DNA of 64,000 bases from Gymnogyps californianus (GCF_018139145.2 NC_059500.1:20813437-20877436), one strand, 5' to 3'. Counted from the first letter of the stretch, positions 47,390-61,483 are shown. The notes: generated from the letters alone by a model not told the origin. A program made the numbers and translations.

Positions 47390-49752
47390 TTCAACCCTAC
47401 TGTTCAATCAAATTTCTTGTTCTCAATCCTTGCATTTCACTGGAAGGGAAAGGAAAGGCCCCTGTCATAGGCAGAAGCACTGATGAGGATTTCAGGTATC
47501 TAGGCATCAACATTGTATCCGTTTTCCAGTAATGAAGTCAGAAAACCCAAAGTACACTTAAAAACCAATGTTAGCACTTCAGTAGATTACTTTATAATGG
47601 TCTGCTTCCACTATGGATCAAAGCGATCTGCTACACTACACGGTTCATTTCTCTGCCGTCAAGAGAAGGGAAGGATGATATCTCTTTTTCTTTCACATTT
47701 CAAGTTCTGCATTGTATCAGTGAAGGAGAGCAGAGTATCAAGTCACAGAATGACCTGACCACACACAAAGAAGTCACATTGATAATAATGGTTAAGGGAT
47801 TTCTGCTAAGCTCTCTCTTTATTTATATACATGTACACACATGCTGTATTTTGCCATAATGGGACTTACTATTTTTATTTAAAAATATATTTTCTTTCAA
47901 ATTTACAGCCAAATGCTGATAATAGTTTGATTTAACCTCCCTGAGCGGAATATCAGCATAGGGAGTCCCTTGGAATAACCATGGATAGCCATGATTCGTA
48001 CCCTAATATAAACACAGCATCAAAGAATCAGTGTGCGTAAAAATAAAATAGAAATCTTTTGCTTTCATTGAACCTCTGTCCTCAGGGGGGGAAGGTCTCC
48101 TAATTGTTGTCACTCTTACTGGAAATAAATACAACCACACCATCCTTTTCTACATGCTATATGCTTTCACATATGTTTTTTGTCACCCCATAACCTGAAT
48201 ATCCAATATTTTCAGCATGCCAATAGTATTCCCATTCATTTGACCTGAAGCTCATCTGGGAATAAACTGCTCAGTTAAAAAAACAGTCCAGGATGGAAAT
48301 GAAAGGTATTTTCTGGATAAAGTACTTTCTGTTAGTCAGTATGAACAACAGGATTTAGAAGAGTGTTTTGCTGCATCCCTAGATATTTTAAACCATTGGA
48401 ATCACAGCAGCTAAGAATAAACAGTAAAAAAATCTCAGATGGTGATCTTCCGGATACAGAGACCTTTGTAATCTCCAGCATAGTTTCTCTATACTAGGCC
48501 TAAAGCTACTCAGAACCTGGAATATACCATACAATGCCATGTTACTCAGCTGTGCATCTCCATCTGTACTTCATAATCTGTGCTAATTTCTGGTTTACTT
48601 CCAAATGACACCTGCAAGAAACTGTCTGATTACGTCTGATTTAGGCACAGAAAACAGGGACAAATGAACTTGTTAGTTTGCCATCCAGGTTGTTTTTTTT
48701 TAACCGCACTTGCCAGTTGCATTTTTTGTCTTTGCCATCTATCATCTGTTCTAGTTGGAAATGGTATGCGGGAAAAGCACTTGGGACTCTTGTTTGAAAA
48801 TAACACCTGAAACACAAAAGAATTTAAAAAAGCAGAACCGAAATAGAGGGTGGTTTAGGGTCAAAGATGGATGAATATCCATTCTGTTCACTGTAGGGAA
48901 ATGGGAAGCTCAGTCACAGATGGACTGTTAACTGTCAACAGCATTTTTAATATTGTGTCCAATAAGTCTTCTTAAAAAAGGTCCAGATGATGTTCCCAAA
49001 GAGGTAATTGGTGCTTATCTCTTTTTTTTTAGTTTTCTGAGGGTAGACAGATGCTAAAAAGCTGCCGCAAGCTTCTTGTTCTGTCTTGACATTTAGCATC
49101 ATGTGGGCTATTCAAACTAGTAGCCCTCACATTTACATATGGGAGGATTACAGGTGCTCCTTACCCTCCATGCAGAAAGCCCAAATTTATTCACTGTGAG
49201 CACACACTGTAAAATTTAAATGTTAGTGCAAGCTTTTGCTGACGGAAGACAGTTTTCCTTTGTGCAGGAAGAGTAGGAAACTATTTAATTGACTTGGCTC
49301 TGAGAGCATTAATTAATTTACTTTTTATTTTTAATTGTTTTGACATCAGAGAGTGTATCGTATAAATCAAATATAACTTACTTTTTAGACACTCTTGCAA
49401 GACAGAACTTTTCCTAGAGTGTTATGAAACATTTTGTTCCCAGGCATTAATATTAAACATGGCCACATGCTAACAAGGAAGAAAAGCTTTGGGAAATGTT
49501 CCCTGTTTTTTTCTTTCCTGAATGCATGGTACAGATAGAAACACTTATACCTCCTGAACAATTTTTCTCAAGTTCTAATGGAAAACAAGACCAGTAGATA
49601 TTTACAGGAAAGTATTACAGTCAAAGTGTTGCAGTTTGAGGAGTTTTCTGTAATGCTAAGGGATGAACTACACTTTCTACTACGTTAACTAACTTTTAAA
49701 GAAAGACTAGGAAGAGGCATATTCATTTTAAGAAAAACAGGTATCCTTTTAG
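47390..49752. other. AT-rich spacer
   Basis: No gene or repeat is recognised. Confidence 0.55.
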
Positions 49753-49974
49753 CTAACAGTCCTTTTCCTCCTTGAGTGCTTGTGAGGGAGGAACCTCCTG
49801 GAGCTGGACACTGCTAATCAGCCTTCCCCTAGTACCTAACATCAGTGGGAGAAAGGCAAAGTCCCTGGGCAGGAAAACATCCTCCCGCGCACTCTTCTCT
49901 AAGCACTCCTTCATCTTCCTGGCTGCCACAGCTTGCTGCTTAGCTGCTGCCCTCCAAACGTGACATGTTCCCAT
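49753..49974 (-). other. 73-codon open frame, protein-like composition, unknown
   Basis: On the minus strand an ATG at 49,974 (G at +4, T at -3) opens 73 codons starting MGTCHVWRAAAKQQAVAARK, then MKECLEKSAREDVF, a charged helix-like stretch, and ending ALKEEKDC. The patch is GC-richer than its flanks. No domain, splice frame or poly(A) signal is evident. Confidence 0.15.
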
Positions 49975-52900
49975 TCAGTGTCAAGGATGCACAAGGTATA
50001 CCTAGCCATGCCAGAGAACGTATTTGCCATACATACCACACATCCTGCTCCACAGAGGCTCCATGAACCATGCTGGCACTCCTGTTCATCTAAGCAGTAG
50101 ATTTTCTGGTTAGCACTAAGACAGGGGAAGGTCACGCACCCCGGTGCTGTCAGGTTAGTGGTTCCAAAACGGCAATGCTTTTTAAAAATATGTCGAACTA
50201 TAGCCTTTTTTCCAAATCAGGAAGGTGCAGAACTGATGTTTTTGACATAAATGCTTGGGATCCAAGGCCTGCAGCAAAACACACGGTTTCTACAGCTTTC
50301 TACTGTCCTACTTTGCTAAATGACCTACTGAATTGAAGGGAGCTTTTTCCTAATCCACCAATAGCAGCTGGCTGTCTTTACCCACCTGCAACTGTTCAGT
50401 CATTTTACCGACCTGAAGTTATGGGAGGAAAATAAAACATCAATAAATGAAGGTCTTGGCATTCATTCTGTGCGTTATTTGCTAGCAGCAGTAAAAGGGG
50501 AAAAAAATGGAACTAGGCTAGGCAGTCTAGAGGGAAACTGTGGAAATGACTTGTAACTAAGAGGATGTGACCCTCTGCATAATTCATAATCATCAGTCTA
50601 AGTGACACTTCTGCAGTACGTGCAGTAGTGCTCTCCAATACGACAGGTCTAAGCCCAAATGGCCCACTCAGCAGCAGTCCATTTGTGATCAGATTTCACT
50701 GAAAGACAACTCTCAAAGCTACATTGCTCTGTGTATGTGTATATGCATGCTTTTTTTTTAAAAAAGTAAAGATGCTGGCTCAGCTTCATCATGTGTGCAA
50801 TTTAAGGGTTGCTCAAGTGATTCTTTAAAACTGCATAAAGGCAATTCTGCTGTGCCTTGGAGACAGCATTGCTGTAATGTTCTGTGCATACATCTGCATG
50901 ATTTCTCAAAGCTAATTCAAATTTAATGCATTGGTAATTCCTTTTCTGTAGAAGTCACCCAGCAGTAATCTGAAGGTTACAGAATGATCTTCCAGATCAA
51001 ATAACACTTCTAAAATAGTATAAACTGGGAGGTAAGATTATAATGGATAGAATTAGACTTTCAATGAGTCACTCCACCTTCTTTACAATCCTAAACATAG
51101 CAACCTGGTGTCAAAAGTATTTTCAGAAAGTGTAGCCAAAAGAAAGGTATAGTGTTTAAATCAGCTACAAGACAGCTTACAGCACTGTATTGTCGGAAGG
51201 ACATTATAACAGGGGTTTGAATCAGTGGGAACTTTAAGAAGCAGGGGCATTTATGTGTTTGGATGTGCACAGAATTAAGGCATTTAGTTATTTATGTAAT
51301 TTAAACAAAATATGAAGACTATCAAAACTGTTTATGGAAAATGTAAATTATTCACAGTTAAATTTTGACGTAAATTGAGCCTAACCAAATGAACAAAAAA
51401 AAATTACACTCCTCTTGGGGTTTAGACATCACACTATTAATGGGCCATTAGTTTCCATTTCATCCAGGCAGGCACTTACTGTAAAATGTTGCCATGTTGG
51501 ACTATACCGAAGCAGCAAGTTAAATGGGTTTACTTGACAATGGCCAGTTCTAAAGAGAAGAAATCTTATTCTGTTTTGGACAGCCGCATTGCAATTTAGT
51601 CCTCCTTAGCCTCATAATTGACCACAACAAGCAAGTGTAAGGATATAATTAGATTCCCTGAAACCTATGACTTTTTCCTACGCTGTAGCTGGATCAGTAC
51701 AAACATGTAGCACCCAGCCCCTGTGGCTTAGTTATGAGATACAGCTGGCAAGCTGGAAATAAAACCAAAAACCAAGTAGTTATGAGAAGTACATACTTGA
51801 AGACACAAAAACTAGTTGTTTTTAATTTGGGCTGTGCTGCCTTCTCTGATTTACTTTAAGCAGTATTTATTTGCAGTCAAGTATAGAAGATATTCCACAA
51901 TGCCCTCCTCAACCCTTACTACATATCCTGAAGATCAGCGTAGCCCAGTTTCTTCACTGTCCCCCATGTATTTCCACAAGAGAGAGAAGGTGCATCTCTC
52001 CACTGCCTCTGCCTTTTGCTTATTGCCACTTACACAAGCTGGTTTATGGTGTGTGTGGACAAGAGACTTCGGTCATCTTGGATTACTGTGAAGAATATTT
52101 AAGAGGTCAGTATCTCTCACTGAAAAAAATATTCTGCAGTCTATACGAAAGGGACCTGACTTTCAAGAGAGGCTAATTCCAGCTGGCTTCTTCTAGATTA
52201 ACACTGTTTGTGGAAACAGAAAGGACTTTTTCAGCTGAAAGGATTAAAGAAAAGATGGCTCAAACCAAGATCCAACCCTGTCATGGGGTGTCCTATAAGT
52301 TTCTGAAAAGCGTATTTCACTGTAGGCTCTACCTCCACACCTCAGAATAAAGACACCTACAGATGTGTTAAAATGCACTCACACTGATTGAGAATAACAT
52401 GACTAAAAATCCCTCTTATTCAGTCACTGAAAGAACTAGTGTTTCCAGGAAGTGGCCTTTTTTTGGCAGTGTTGATAATGGTTGCCAGAAGAAACATCAC
52501 ATCTATTTCCACATTAAAATAATAGTAATAAAAAAAACCCATTTCCAGTAACTTGTGCTTAATCCTGCTTAGAAAAGGAAAAAACCTTCTCCCTGATTTT
52601 TAGATAGCTTATAAAATATAAAGAGGAATATAAAGGTAAGAAACTAACATTCCTTCATCCCCTTTGATGGTTAATTTTAAAAATGGACATGACTTGCATG
52701 ACAAACGTTTGATATTAATTATTTGCCAAGCTCCATATTTTGTGGGTTTTTTTTTTTTTAAAGATATTTTATTGTATGAATTGTGAATGTCAACAATGAC
52801 TTATTACCTTGAACAAGTTTAAAAGGAAGGCTAATATGATTTCTTATAGCAAAACCCCTATGACAGCTGCTCCATAGAGTCAATTACACTGCTGTGTGCT

Positions 52901-53240
52901 CTCAAGCAGACTTATTTTTCATAGTCAGAGTGAATGAGGAACAAGGTGAACAAACATCTCCGTAGTGAATGAGGACTGACTTTCTTTGGTTTGCAGCACT
53001 TGGAATAAAGGAATCTTGCCTAATGAACGGAAACCATTTATCACTGAGCAATGCAAGCATTACTGCCCTGTCACCCCCAGAAGAGTTAACACAAAAAACA
53101 TGACCTGCACTGTCCACCAGGAGTTTTCAGACTCCACCAAAACAACAAAACAATGACAAAAAAATTATTCTTCACAGAAAAAAAAAATCCACTTTAAAAT
53201 ACAAACAGTTCCACTTTATGCTGGATCCTGATCTGTACCC
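49975..53240. other. AT-rich spacer
   Basis: No gene or repeat is recognised over about 3.3 kb. Overlapping plus-strand frames at 51,816-52,176 have no recognisable content. Confidence 0.55.
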
Positions 53241-53263
53241 TTTTGACACACGTGTGTGCAAAA
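53241..53263. repeat. Palindrome with E-box centre
   Basis: TTTTG plus ACACACGTGTGT plus CAAAA forms 11 pairs if one G (53,258) is left unpaired. The centre contains CACGTG, the classic E-box. Confidence 0.85.
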
Positions 53264-54070
53264 GGAAGGTTCAAAATTAAAAGCACTGTAATCTGCCTTC
53301 TAAGCAGAGCTCAGTAATGTCTGAGCTTAGTAGGTGCAAAACAAGAAGTGCGAGGTCTTTCCATAAAAAAAAACCAACCCAACGCCCCCACACCCCGAGA
53401 TCTAAAAAAATAACTGGCTATCCCCCAAGGATAAGTGTTAGAGAACAGCAAGCTGAGTTTTAACACAGTTTACATATTGGTCACTGTTTATCAAATGGAA
53501 CAATCATGGTATGGTAGATCAGGTAAAATTCAGTGTTTGCAAAAATATTTTCAGATGGTCTGTGTAGGCAGCAAGTCTGTATACAAAAAGGACCCGTGGA
53601 TATCAAAGAAACGGTCTCTTCCCTGGTTTTTGGTTTTGCTCTTTGCAAATTTTTATGTTAAATGTGATGGCTTGCATTAGTGATACGAACTGCTTAGGTC
53701 TACAGGATTTGCATTGCCAGGGTTTTCTAGTCTGATCCACGCTGTGCTGGTCAGATACACTCTTATATGATTAGTATCCTGGTGATTCACTTAACTCATT
53801 AAAAATACTAATATTTTTAAGATCAAATCCAGGCTACTAAGAGCTATCTGTGTTCTTAGAATTTTACAGTCTGTTACTCAGACTATATTTTGACTTATCC
53901 GTTCTTTGGATGATCAATGTCTCTTTAGATTTGCTCTTAAAACAGAACAGAATTTAGTCATTTCATTGAGGCAGAAAAAGAAGGAAGAAAAGGAATGAAA
54001 CAAGTTTTTTATTGATACACATGGAAAATTATTCCAAAATAAGAAGTTAGGTGCACGCAAGTTTAAATAC
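53264..54070. other. AT-rich spacer
   Basis: Nothing recognised except a small AT-rich inverted repeat at 53,799-53,820 (TTAAAAATA with TATTTTTAA around CTAA). Confidence 0.55.
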
Positions 54071-54197
54071 ATACTTATACATTCTTGTGCAGACCATCAC
54101 AAATAGAATACCTATTAATATAACTATTATTATGATTACTGAATCATACTTGTACATTTTTGCATAAATCATCACAAATAACATACCTATTATATCT
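54071..54197. repeat. Diverged tandem duplication, 75-bp period
   Basis: ATACTTATACATTCTTG (54,071) and ATACTTGTACATTTTTG (54,146) begin two copies that continue through CATCACAAATA and ATACCTATTA. About 52 bases are alignable, separated by unrelated filler. Confidence 0.75.
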
Positions 54198-57100
54198 CCT
54201 ATCACTCCATGCCATTGCATGCACTCAATGTAACTACAGAAGCAGAGTTTGGGAATTATATCACAACATTAATAAAATTATCTCTGGTATCATTTTTCAG
54301 CTCTCAGCTTTAGAGTGAGAGCCCTGTGGCATGAAGATGTCTCCCTGTGAAACAAATACAGAAAGGAAATAACTATAAGCAATGCCTTTCCAAATTCACC
54401 AATATCAAGTTGAAAGCATTTTTAACATTTATAAACAGTGTATTAAAAAATGGTCCCTAACTATGCAATAACTAGAAAGATAGCAACGTGGCTTGTTAAT
54501 GGCAAGGAACAGCCGTTTTTATCTTTGACTGATCATGTGATGTTAGACTAATTCTTCACTGGCCCTGGACTGAGTCTTATACCACCTGTATGTACCAGAT
54601 CTGTGTAGTTTCTTTGGGAAACTCTGTATTTGCATCCAGCAAAGGAGAAACATGCTTTTCTATGAAAGGTAATTAATTGTGTGTGTTAGATGGTGCAACC
54701 AGGGGTTCAGGGCTGAACTGGTGTACATCTGTGAGGGAGCTCCTTCCCAGATGACACATGGAGAGTGCTGATGAATCCTCCACAACTGAGCAAAAGTAAG
54801 TCTTGCTTTCTTTCCCTGGGCTGACTTGACTTAGCATTTACTGCTGCTGCGTAGTTACAGTGGCTTGCTGAAATGTGGCCTGTCTGGGGTACCTGTATCT
54901 GGCACGGCATCTCCAACTTAAATCAGGTGGAAAATTGTCTTCTCTCAGGTGGGTACCCCATAAGTATTAGAAAGTAAGGAATTTGGAACTGGCTTTTGGT
55001 ACATTACTCATTTTAATCACAGTCTTGCTAATGGTTTTTGTCTCAGAATGCATATGAAAAAAAACCCAGGCTGTAATCTCATCATGGACCCACTGCCTCT
55101 ATTTCTGCATTACTCAGGCAAAGTTACTGCAAAAAGACATCATTGCTCTGAAAATCCCCGTTGTTCCCCAAATGTATCGCAATCTATTTGGAGTACATGA
55201 GCCTTATCTCACAAATCTGTAAAATTAATTTAGTAAGAATGACTTCTAATGCTAAATAATTGGGCACTGAAAGCTTACTGAGCTCATCAGATGAAAAGGA
55301 ATTAATAAATGCATGTATTTACAAACACTTGTCTCACTGATAGAAAGAAAAAGTGTCCACTGTAAGTAAAAACACTTAAAATGTGGATTAGGTTAACATT
55401 CCAATTTAAGACCCTGCAGAAACACATATCAAGAAAAACCTAATAAAAGCCTTCGGTAATATCTTCCAGTGCCTTTACACTTGGCTACAAAATGTGACAT
55501 TGCAAAGATCATGCACAGCACTGTAAATAAATAGATCCCTTTAAGTGTCTAATCATTACGTACACCCTACAAAAATTTAAACTAAACCAAGATGATAAAT
55601 ACAATAAAAGTTCCTCTGATTAAGCAGTATAGCAATATTTATATCTTTGCTACCAAGAAAGAAAAGATTAATTTCCCTTCACGTGCCCCTGTTTACAAGC
55701 AGTTTAGTGGCTTCTGCTTGATGAAATAATTTAATGACTACTCTGGATTTTGGGAACATCTAAAAGCAACTAAGAAAATTAATACCAGCAGCAGTGTGTG
55801 CATGTACATATGCACACACTTGCAGCTTGATGGTCTTTGCACTAGCCAGCAATGACTCAGGAATTGAGTGCACCAAATGGATAATATTACTGAAAGAAAG
55901 CAGCAAGAGCAGAGCTGAAGGAGAAGTAATCTGGCATATTGCATGAGAAAATTACATTATTATCCAAAAGTAGATTGGTTTACTTGCCCAGTACTCACAA
56001 ACCCTATCCCTTGATAATCATCTTCACACTCAGCTGCACTTCATAGCTTGTTTACCATGTTGCACTGATGTTTACTCCCCAAGTTTATTTGATGTTGGCC
56101 ATTTGAAAACATTATCATTTAAATTAGTTCCTGTAACTAATGAGCATATGTTTCATGTGTGTTCCACAGGAACAAGGAAATAAAAATGTTTTGGGTTAAC
56201 ATCCTCCTTTTTGATCAAGTTTAAGCATCTTGGAAAATAGAGAACAGACTACAAAGATTTATTCTGACATAAGATAATATAACAAGAATTCAAAGGAATG
56301 AAGATATTACATTATAGGAATTTCAAAGCTTATTCAGACATCATAAGCTCATGACTTTTCCAGCAGAGCTAAACCTGATAGATATAAGGGCTCTAAGAAA
56401 AACTAATTTGTTAATAGGTAGCGAGGCAGAAGAAATTCTGAGTGGCAGCTCACTTACCAGCTCATAGTCCATGCTATCATGTCTGGACCATAAATGCTGA
56501 AGCACTGAAACACCAAAGAAAAAAAGCTGTGCAATAAAACGAAGAAAACGATAATAAAAATACAGTAACACTACATTTGAGGGGCAGTTTGTAGTGGCTC
56601 TCCAAAACTTTACCTGTTCTACCTCTGAAGGTCAAGGGAAGAGATTTTAGTTTTTCAAAAGATATGGCAGTCCAGTCTGCATTTTTAGTTTTCCTGAGTA
56701 ATTTGGAGCTCAGTATAAGGGTAGGGAAGAATATTGGATATGAAAAGTACTGAAGCAGAAAAAAATAATATTAAAACACTGCACCAAGTGGTAAAGAGGA
56801 TGTCATACTGGAAAGAAAAGAACTGTAAGTGGCAAAAAAAATGGTAGAGACTTAAACATGCTATTTGACCCTCTCTGCCTTCCTAGCCAGTTCTGTATGT
56901 TTATAACATTGGAGTAATTTGGAAATACTTGCATTGTCTTCAAAGTTTTGGCTTTAATACATTTGCTTGTTGAAGCAGTTGACATTTAAAAAACAATCAG
57001 CATTTTCCGATTTGTGATGCGCTGATATTTTAGATACCAGAGTTTGTCTCAAGAAATATGTTTTTTAGGCAGTGTGGGCATACACATGGCAGGCTGGGAA

Positions 57101-58839
57101 ATGCTCTATGCAGATCCCGTTTGGAACAGACTGGGAGGAAGCCCTCAGGCTCTGCAGCTGCCTTGTGGCCTCACCTTGTCTAAAGACGAAGAGTAGACTA
57201 CAATTTGGTACAATCATATTATTCATACAGTTTTGAGAAATCTAATTAGAAATACTAGCATTTGCCGGCTTCCTAAGTGCTATAAAAGTTAATGGAAACA
57301 TTTTCTGGTTGGTGACTGCCATCAAAACTCTGCCATGAGAGGTTTCCATGCACGTCCTACTTGAGTTATTGAGTTCTACATGCAGAAGACTTGAGAATGT
57401 ATCATTAGGGTCTTTAAATCCACTCTTGTTTTAAGAAGAAATTTGTGGTTTGTTAGTCATCAGTCACTTCGTTTTCACCATTTCTTAGTGGCAAAATCTC
57501 ATGGTCATTCTCCCTAGTTTTATATATAGGTAATAATCTTGAAAACGCTCTTTTTAATCAAGCAAATATTCAAAACATAGAAAGTAAAATTCTCCTAATT
57601 CTCTGCTTGACTGAGAAACTCGCAATAGCTCTTAGTCACACAAAAGCCCCTGATTACCATTTCAGAGTCTGCTGTCTGCTTTTTTCTTTAATTCTGGTTA
57701 GCTTTTCAATTTTTTTTTTTTTAAATATCCTAGTTAGAAATCTTTTAATCTTGGCCACTTGTATTTCTTCATACTTTTGAAGTACATTTATGATACATGA
57801 TCATTCTACAGTGTTTCACAAAACTGTTTCTATCTTACTGAATAAAAACTTCAAGTGCTTCCTAATACACAGATTCCAGTGTCAAAAGTAAAACCTTGGA
57901 CATGATAAGTCAAGTGGGGACCTGCAAACAAAATGATAAACTTTATTTTTAATAATTGAGCCTAATAATTTTGCTCCCATAATTGGTCCTATAATTTGAG
58001 ACCAGTACCAAACTAATAGCCAGTATGGAACAATTTTCTTCTCTGATCTGAAGTTTGTCTGCAGTCATATGTCTGCACATAACTAACATAGGCAAGTACC
58101 CACCATCTGGGTGCTTGGAAAATCATTTTGGCTTAGGACAGAGAAATTTCATGGGAGAAGATACAGAGGTAAATTTTTCTGGGAGAGCAAGCATTAACCT
58201 CATTGTGAGTTATTGGGGAAAAAAGCAACATAGCACTTTATAGTTATGATGGGAGGGTTATCTATATTTTGAGTTTTCCTTCACTGTGGCAGAGCTATGT
58301 TTCCAAATGAAATTTCACCTTCAATACTGCCTCGAGCTTCCAAAAATTCAGCCTGCCTCTTTCTGTGGGGTGATTTTTGTTAATGCCAATAATAAATTCA
58401 GAGCTAAAAAAAAAAATACCCATCAAATAATTTCTTTTGTGGGTTGCGTTAATTTCATGGGTGTTACTGGGTTTTCGTGAGAGGGAAAATTATGGCTGCT
58501 CTTTCAGTTTGAAATAATTCTTTGGCTTTTTGCTGGGACAGAACCTGTGGCTTCCTCTAAAACTGTGACAGTATAAAACTAGGGAAAGCCCCTGAAAAAG
58601 GACAACTTTGTACAAGAAGAACCAGAAATTCAGTAGGAGATGAAGCAAGCAGAACTGTCTCAAATGGTCCCAAGGAAGATCTGTTCCTCAGATCTGATCA
58701 TTATTCTCCTTTTTTATGAAACATCTCAGCTCCTTTTCATACCAACTCCGCACAGGGATTTCGCAGTAACAAAAAAACTCTTTTGCCCACAGTAAATTTC
58801 AGGCTCCACACAGTGTTAGACAACTGAAGCAGGGCAAAG
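54198..58839. other. AT-rich spacer
   Basis: About 4.6 kb with no gene or repeat I can name. A T-run lies at about 57,711-57,722. Confidence 0.55.
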
Positions 58840-58930
58840 CATCCTCATGCAGGTCCTGCCGACAGCTCCCTACAGGCATGCCGACGGCCTGTGGTGTGCT
58901 CGCCGACCCTGCGCTGCGGACAGCTGGGAA
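58840..58930. other. Small CpG-containing cluster
   Basis: CTGCCGACAGC and ATGCCGACGGC form a diverged direct repeat, followed by CTCGCCGACC and GCGCTGCGG. About eight CpGs within 70 bases stand out from the background. No gene is evident. Confidence 0.4.
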
Positions 58931-60554
58931 TCCCTGCCCTGTTTCCACCACTGATGCACTGCCATGCTGCTACATACCAAGCAGTAGTCGGGTAGAAAGA
59001 TTAGCACAAGACAAGGAAACCCTGTGAGCAAATGAGATCCAGAAACTGCTGCCCTCTGACATGAACTAGTGCAAGCGAAAAAGGCACATGCAAAAACCAG
59101 CAGTACTACTCTCTACAAATAAAACTTATTATACAAAATGTTTAATTTGGCTGAGTGTATCTTAATCCATTTCTAATACCACAAACAACATTCTCATAGT
59201 CGATTATGGAGACAAACAGTTCTTTAATCAATTTAATAAACATAATCTTATTAAAGCAACTCTTGAGTCAACCATAGACCATGTCCTCAATTAACCTGAG
59301 TTATAAAATACTCAGCTAAATGAACAGACATCAAAGAGGCTGCTGAATTCAAAGATAAACTCCACTGTTTGGATGGGGAGAGAAAGGAGAGAAAACACAT
59401 TTTCTGGCAGATGCAGTTTAGCTGGTTTAGGTTTGCTTTGAATACAAATAAGCAACAATATTAGCCACAGCTACCTGCAGGAATAAAAGGCATCCTGGAA
59501 AAAAAAAACCACCAGAACACATGAATTTGAATTACTGCAGAGCTACCCATGCCTCTATGTTCTCTTTTCCCCCCATGCAGCAAGTAGTTTATTGTACCCA
59601 CAGACGTCTCAAGACACAGATGTTGTCCAAGACTGTCACTGATCCTTTTGCAGGGAACTTTAGATTTTTGAACCACATACCTACTGGTCCTGTTTATTCT
59701 CCATTAAAACCCTGCCCAAGGGGACAGATTTACAGACAGAAGGACAGAGGATAGGAAAGACTGTCTTACTATGTTAAATAATTACTCAATCCACACTGAC
59801 TTGTTTTGAAGCCTTCCAAAGAAATTAAATGTTAATTTGGTTGCTTTGCAACATCAGAGGTTTCTGCTGGGCTGTAGACAGGGAACAATGCAAAACTTGT
59901 GAATGTCTGCACATCTCCTCCCTCCTGCCCACCTGGCTGGTAACAGAGGAGACTGCCTCCACCAGGATTCGTATGGAATCTCCCACAGCATTGCAATTCC
60001 TTCTTTTCTTTCTGAAATTGCTTAAAATGAAAAGAGATAAGAACTCCAGTGGAGAAAAGGAACGCGGATTACCATACTGGTTCTAGCTGTCCTACGGTAC
60101 CTGAGCTGAGAACAACTCAGGTAACTGAGAACTGATCTGAGAAAGCACAAATACCCAGAGACATAAGTTATCTATGTTCAAGAACTGCTAAGCATTCTAT
60201 CAACAAAAGCAATTAAAAACTTCTTAACAAGTGATTTCCGCCTTGCCCTTCTTCCAAGCCCTGATCTGAACCTTAAATTTGTGTATTTTTAGAATAAATG
60301 TTATTAGTATTTATCAACTCACTTTCCTTATGTATTATAAATGCATTTATTTGTAAACAAACAAATGCTCAGACTGTAGTCACAAAACCAGCTTAAAGGT
60401 CTGTTCACATACATATTAGTTTGCAGTTGTTTGAAAACAAGTCCGGGGCTGGAGTGGTAAGGGGGAACACATGCAGGCAGTTACAGCTTCCTGGTCAATC
60501 CATACCTTATTAGACCCTTATAGATGTGTAAACATTTCATCATATAACAGCAGC
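58931..60554. other. AT-rich spacer
   Basis: No gene or repeat is recognised. The AT-rich, repeat-free stretch 59,100-59,330 has the look of conserved non-coding DNA, which cannot be tested here. Confidence 0.5.
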
Positions 60555-60737
60555 TTCTATATCGTGCTGCTCATTTGTACATCTCAAAAAGCACAATACA
60601 AGAGACCTTTAGCATTATATCCATTTCTATATGGAGAAACAGAGCTGAAAAATTATTTCCCTATGTTTTTGCTTCCGGCCAGTGGTAAAACTTAGAAGAT
60701 AAAACAGATCCCCACAATACGAGGCCATCATCTACTT
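60555..60737 (+). mobile_element. MIR/CORE-type SINE copy, old
   Basis: The order of words matches amniote MIR-type SINEs as I know them: GTACATCTCAAAAAGCAC (about 60,577), TTATATCCATTTCTATATGG (about 60,615), GAGAAACAGAGCTG, then CCGGCCAGTGGTAAAACTT and finally ATACGAGGCCATCATC. The consensus order is 'TCTCAAAAAGCACTTTAC', 'ATCCCCATTTTACAGATG', 'GAAACTGAGGCACAG', 'AGGCCAGTGGCAGAGC' and 'CACTAGGCCA'. The copy is about 180 bases, heavily mutated and non-functional. Confidence 0.7.
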
Positions 60738-60962
60738 AAGCGGAAAACACTGACTTAGGAATTGAGAGGTAAGTGAGTTCACAACTGGGACATGAGCATA
60801 ATTAATATCATGTATTACTTTCACATGATTTCTATGTAATCAATTTTTCCTATTCCTCATTAATTTTTAAGTTGTTTTTCACAACAATTAATTTCTAATT
60901 TTACCTAAGGTTGTTTTGAAAGAAAAAGGCCTAGAAAGTTTCTTCTTAAGGTGAGCAATAGA

Positions 60963-60979
60963 TTTTTTTTTTTTTTTTT
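60963..60979. repeat. T17 homopolymer tract
   Basis: Uninterrupted T-run just upstream of the inverted repeat at 60,991-61,016. Confidence 0.9.
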
Positions 60980-60990
60980 AATATTAATGG

Positions 60991-61016
60991 TGGAGAAAAT
61001 GTTAGAATTTTCTCCA
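60991..61016. repeat. Inverted repeat, 10-bp arms
   Basis: TGGAGAAAAT and ATTTTCTCCA pair perfectly around GTTAGA. If the TGG at 60,991-60,993 is treated as an insertion, TAATGG and CCATTA extend the arms outward. Confidence 0.9.
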
Positions 61017-61483
61017 TTATAGCAGGAGACCATCATTTTGCTCTTATTAGATCCACAAAGAGAGTTAGATTTGGAGACAGGAAATCAAACATAAACCTAA
61101 GATTTCTTTATTTCTGCAAGCCAGTTTTACTAAATGCTTTTAAAAAAAAAAAAGAGGAGAGAGAATAATTACAGTATCATGAAGGGAAACAATAAACATA
61201 TTAAACTATGAAGGCATGATCATTACCAAGGCTTAAAGAGGAGATCAGGGTCTAAGTCAGGCATTTCTAACAAGAACATCAGCAAGGTTCATTAACTACC
61301 CTTACAGCTTTCTGAATATAGTAATTTACATAAAAATGGATTTAGTGACACCAATTGCTCATTACTGTCGGTTTGCGTTTAGGTTCATAAAGTATCATTG
61401 TAAATAAATACACTATCAATGTATTTTCAAAGGAATATTCTAAGGAATGAGAAAGATGAAGTTTCACACTGTTGTTAAGTATT

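Noticed and set aside
47745..47760. TCACAGAATGACCTGACC, reminiscent of the reversed 3' end of a CR1
   Set aside because: Similarity stops after about ten bases and no further CR1 sequence follows in that orientation.
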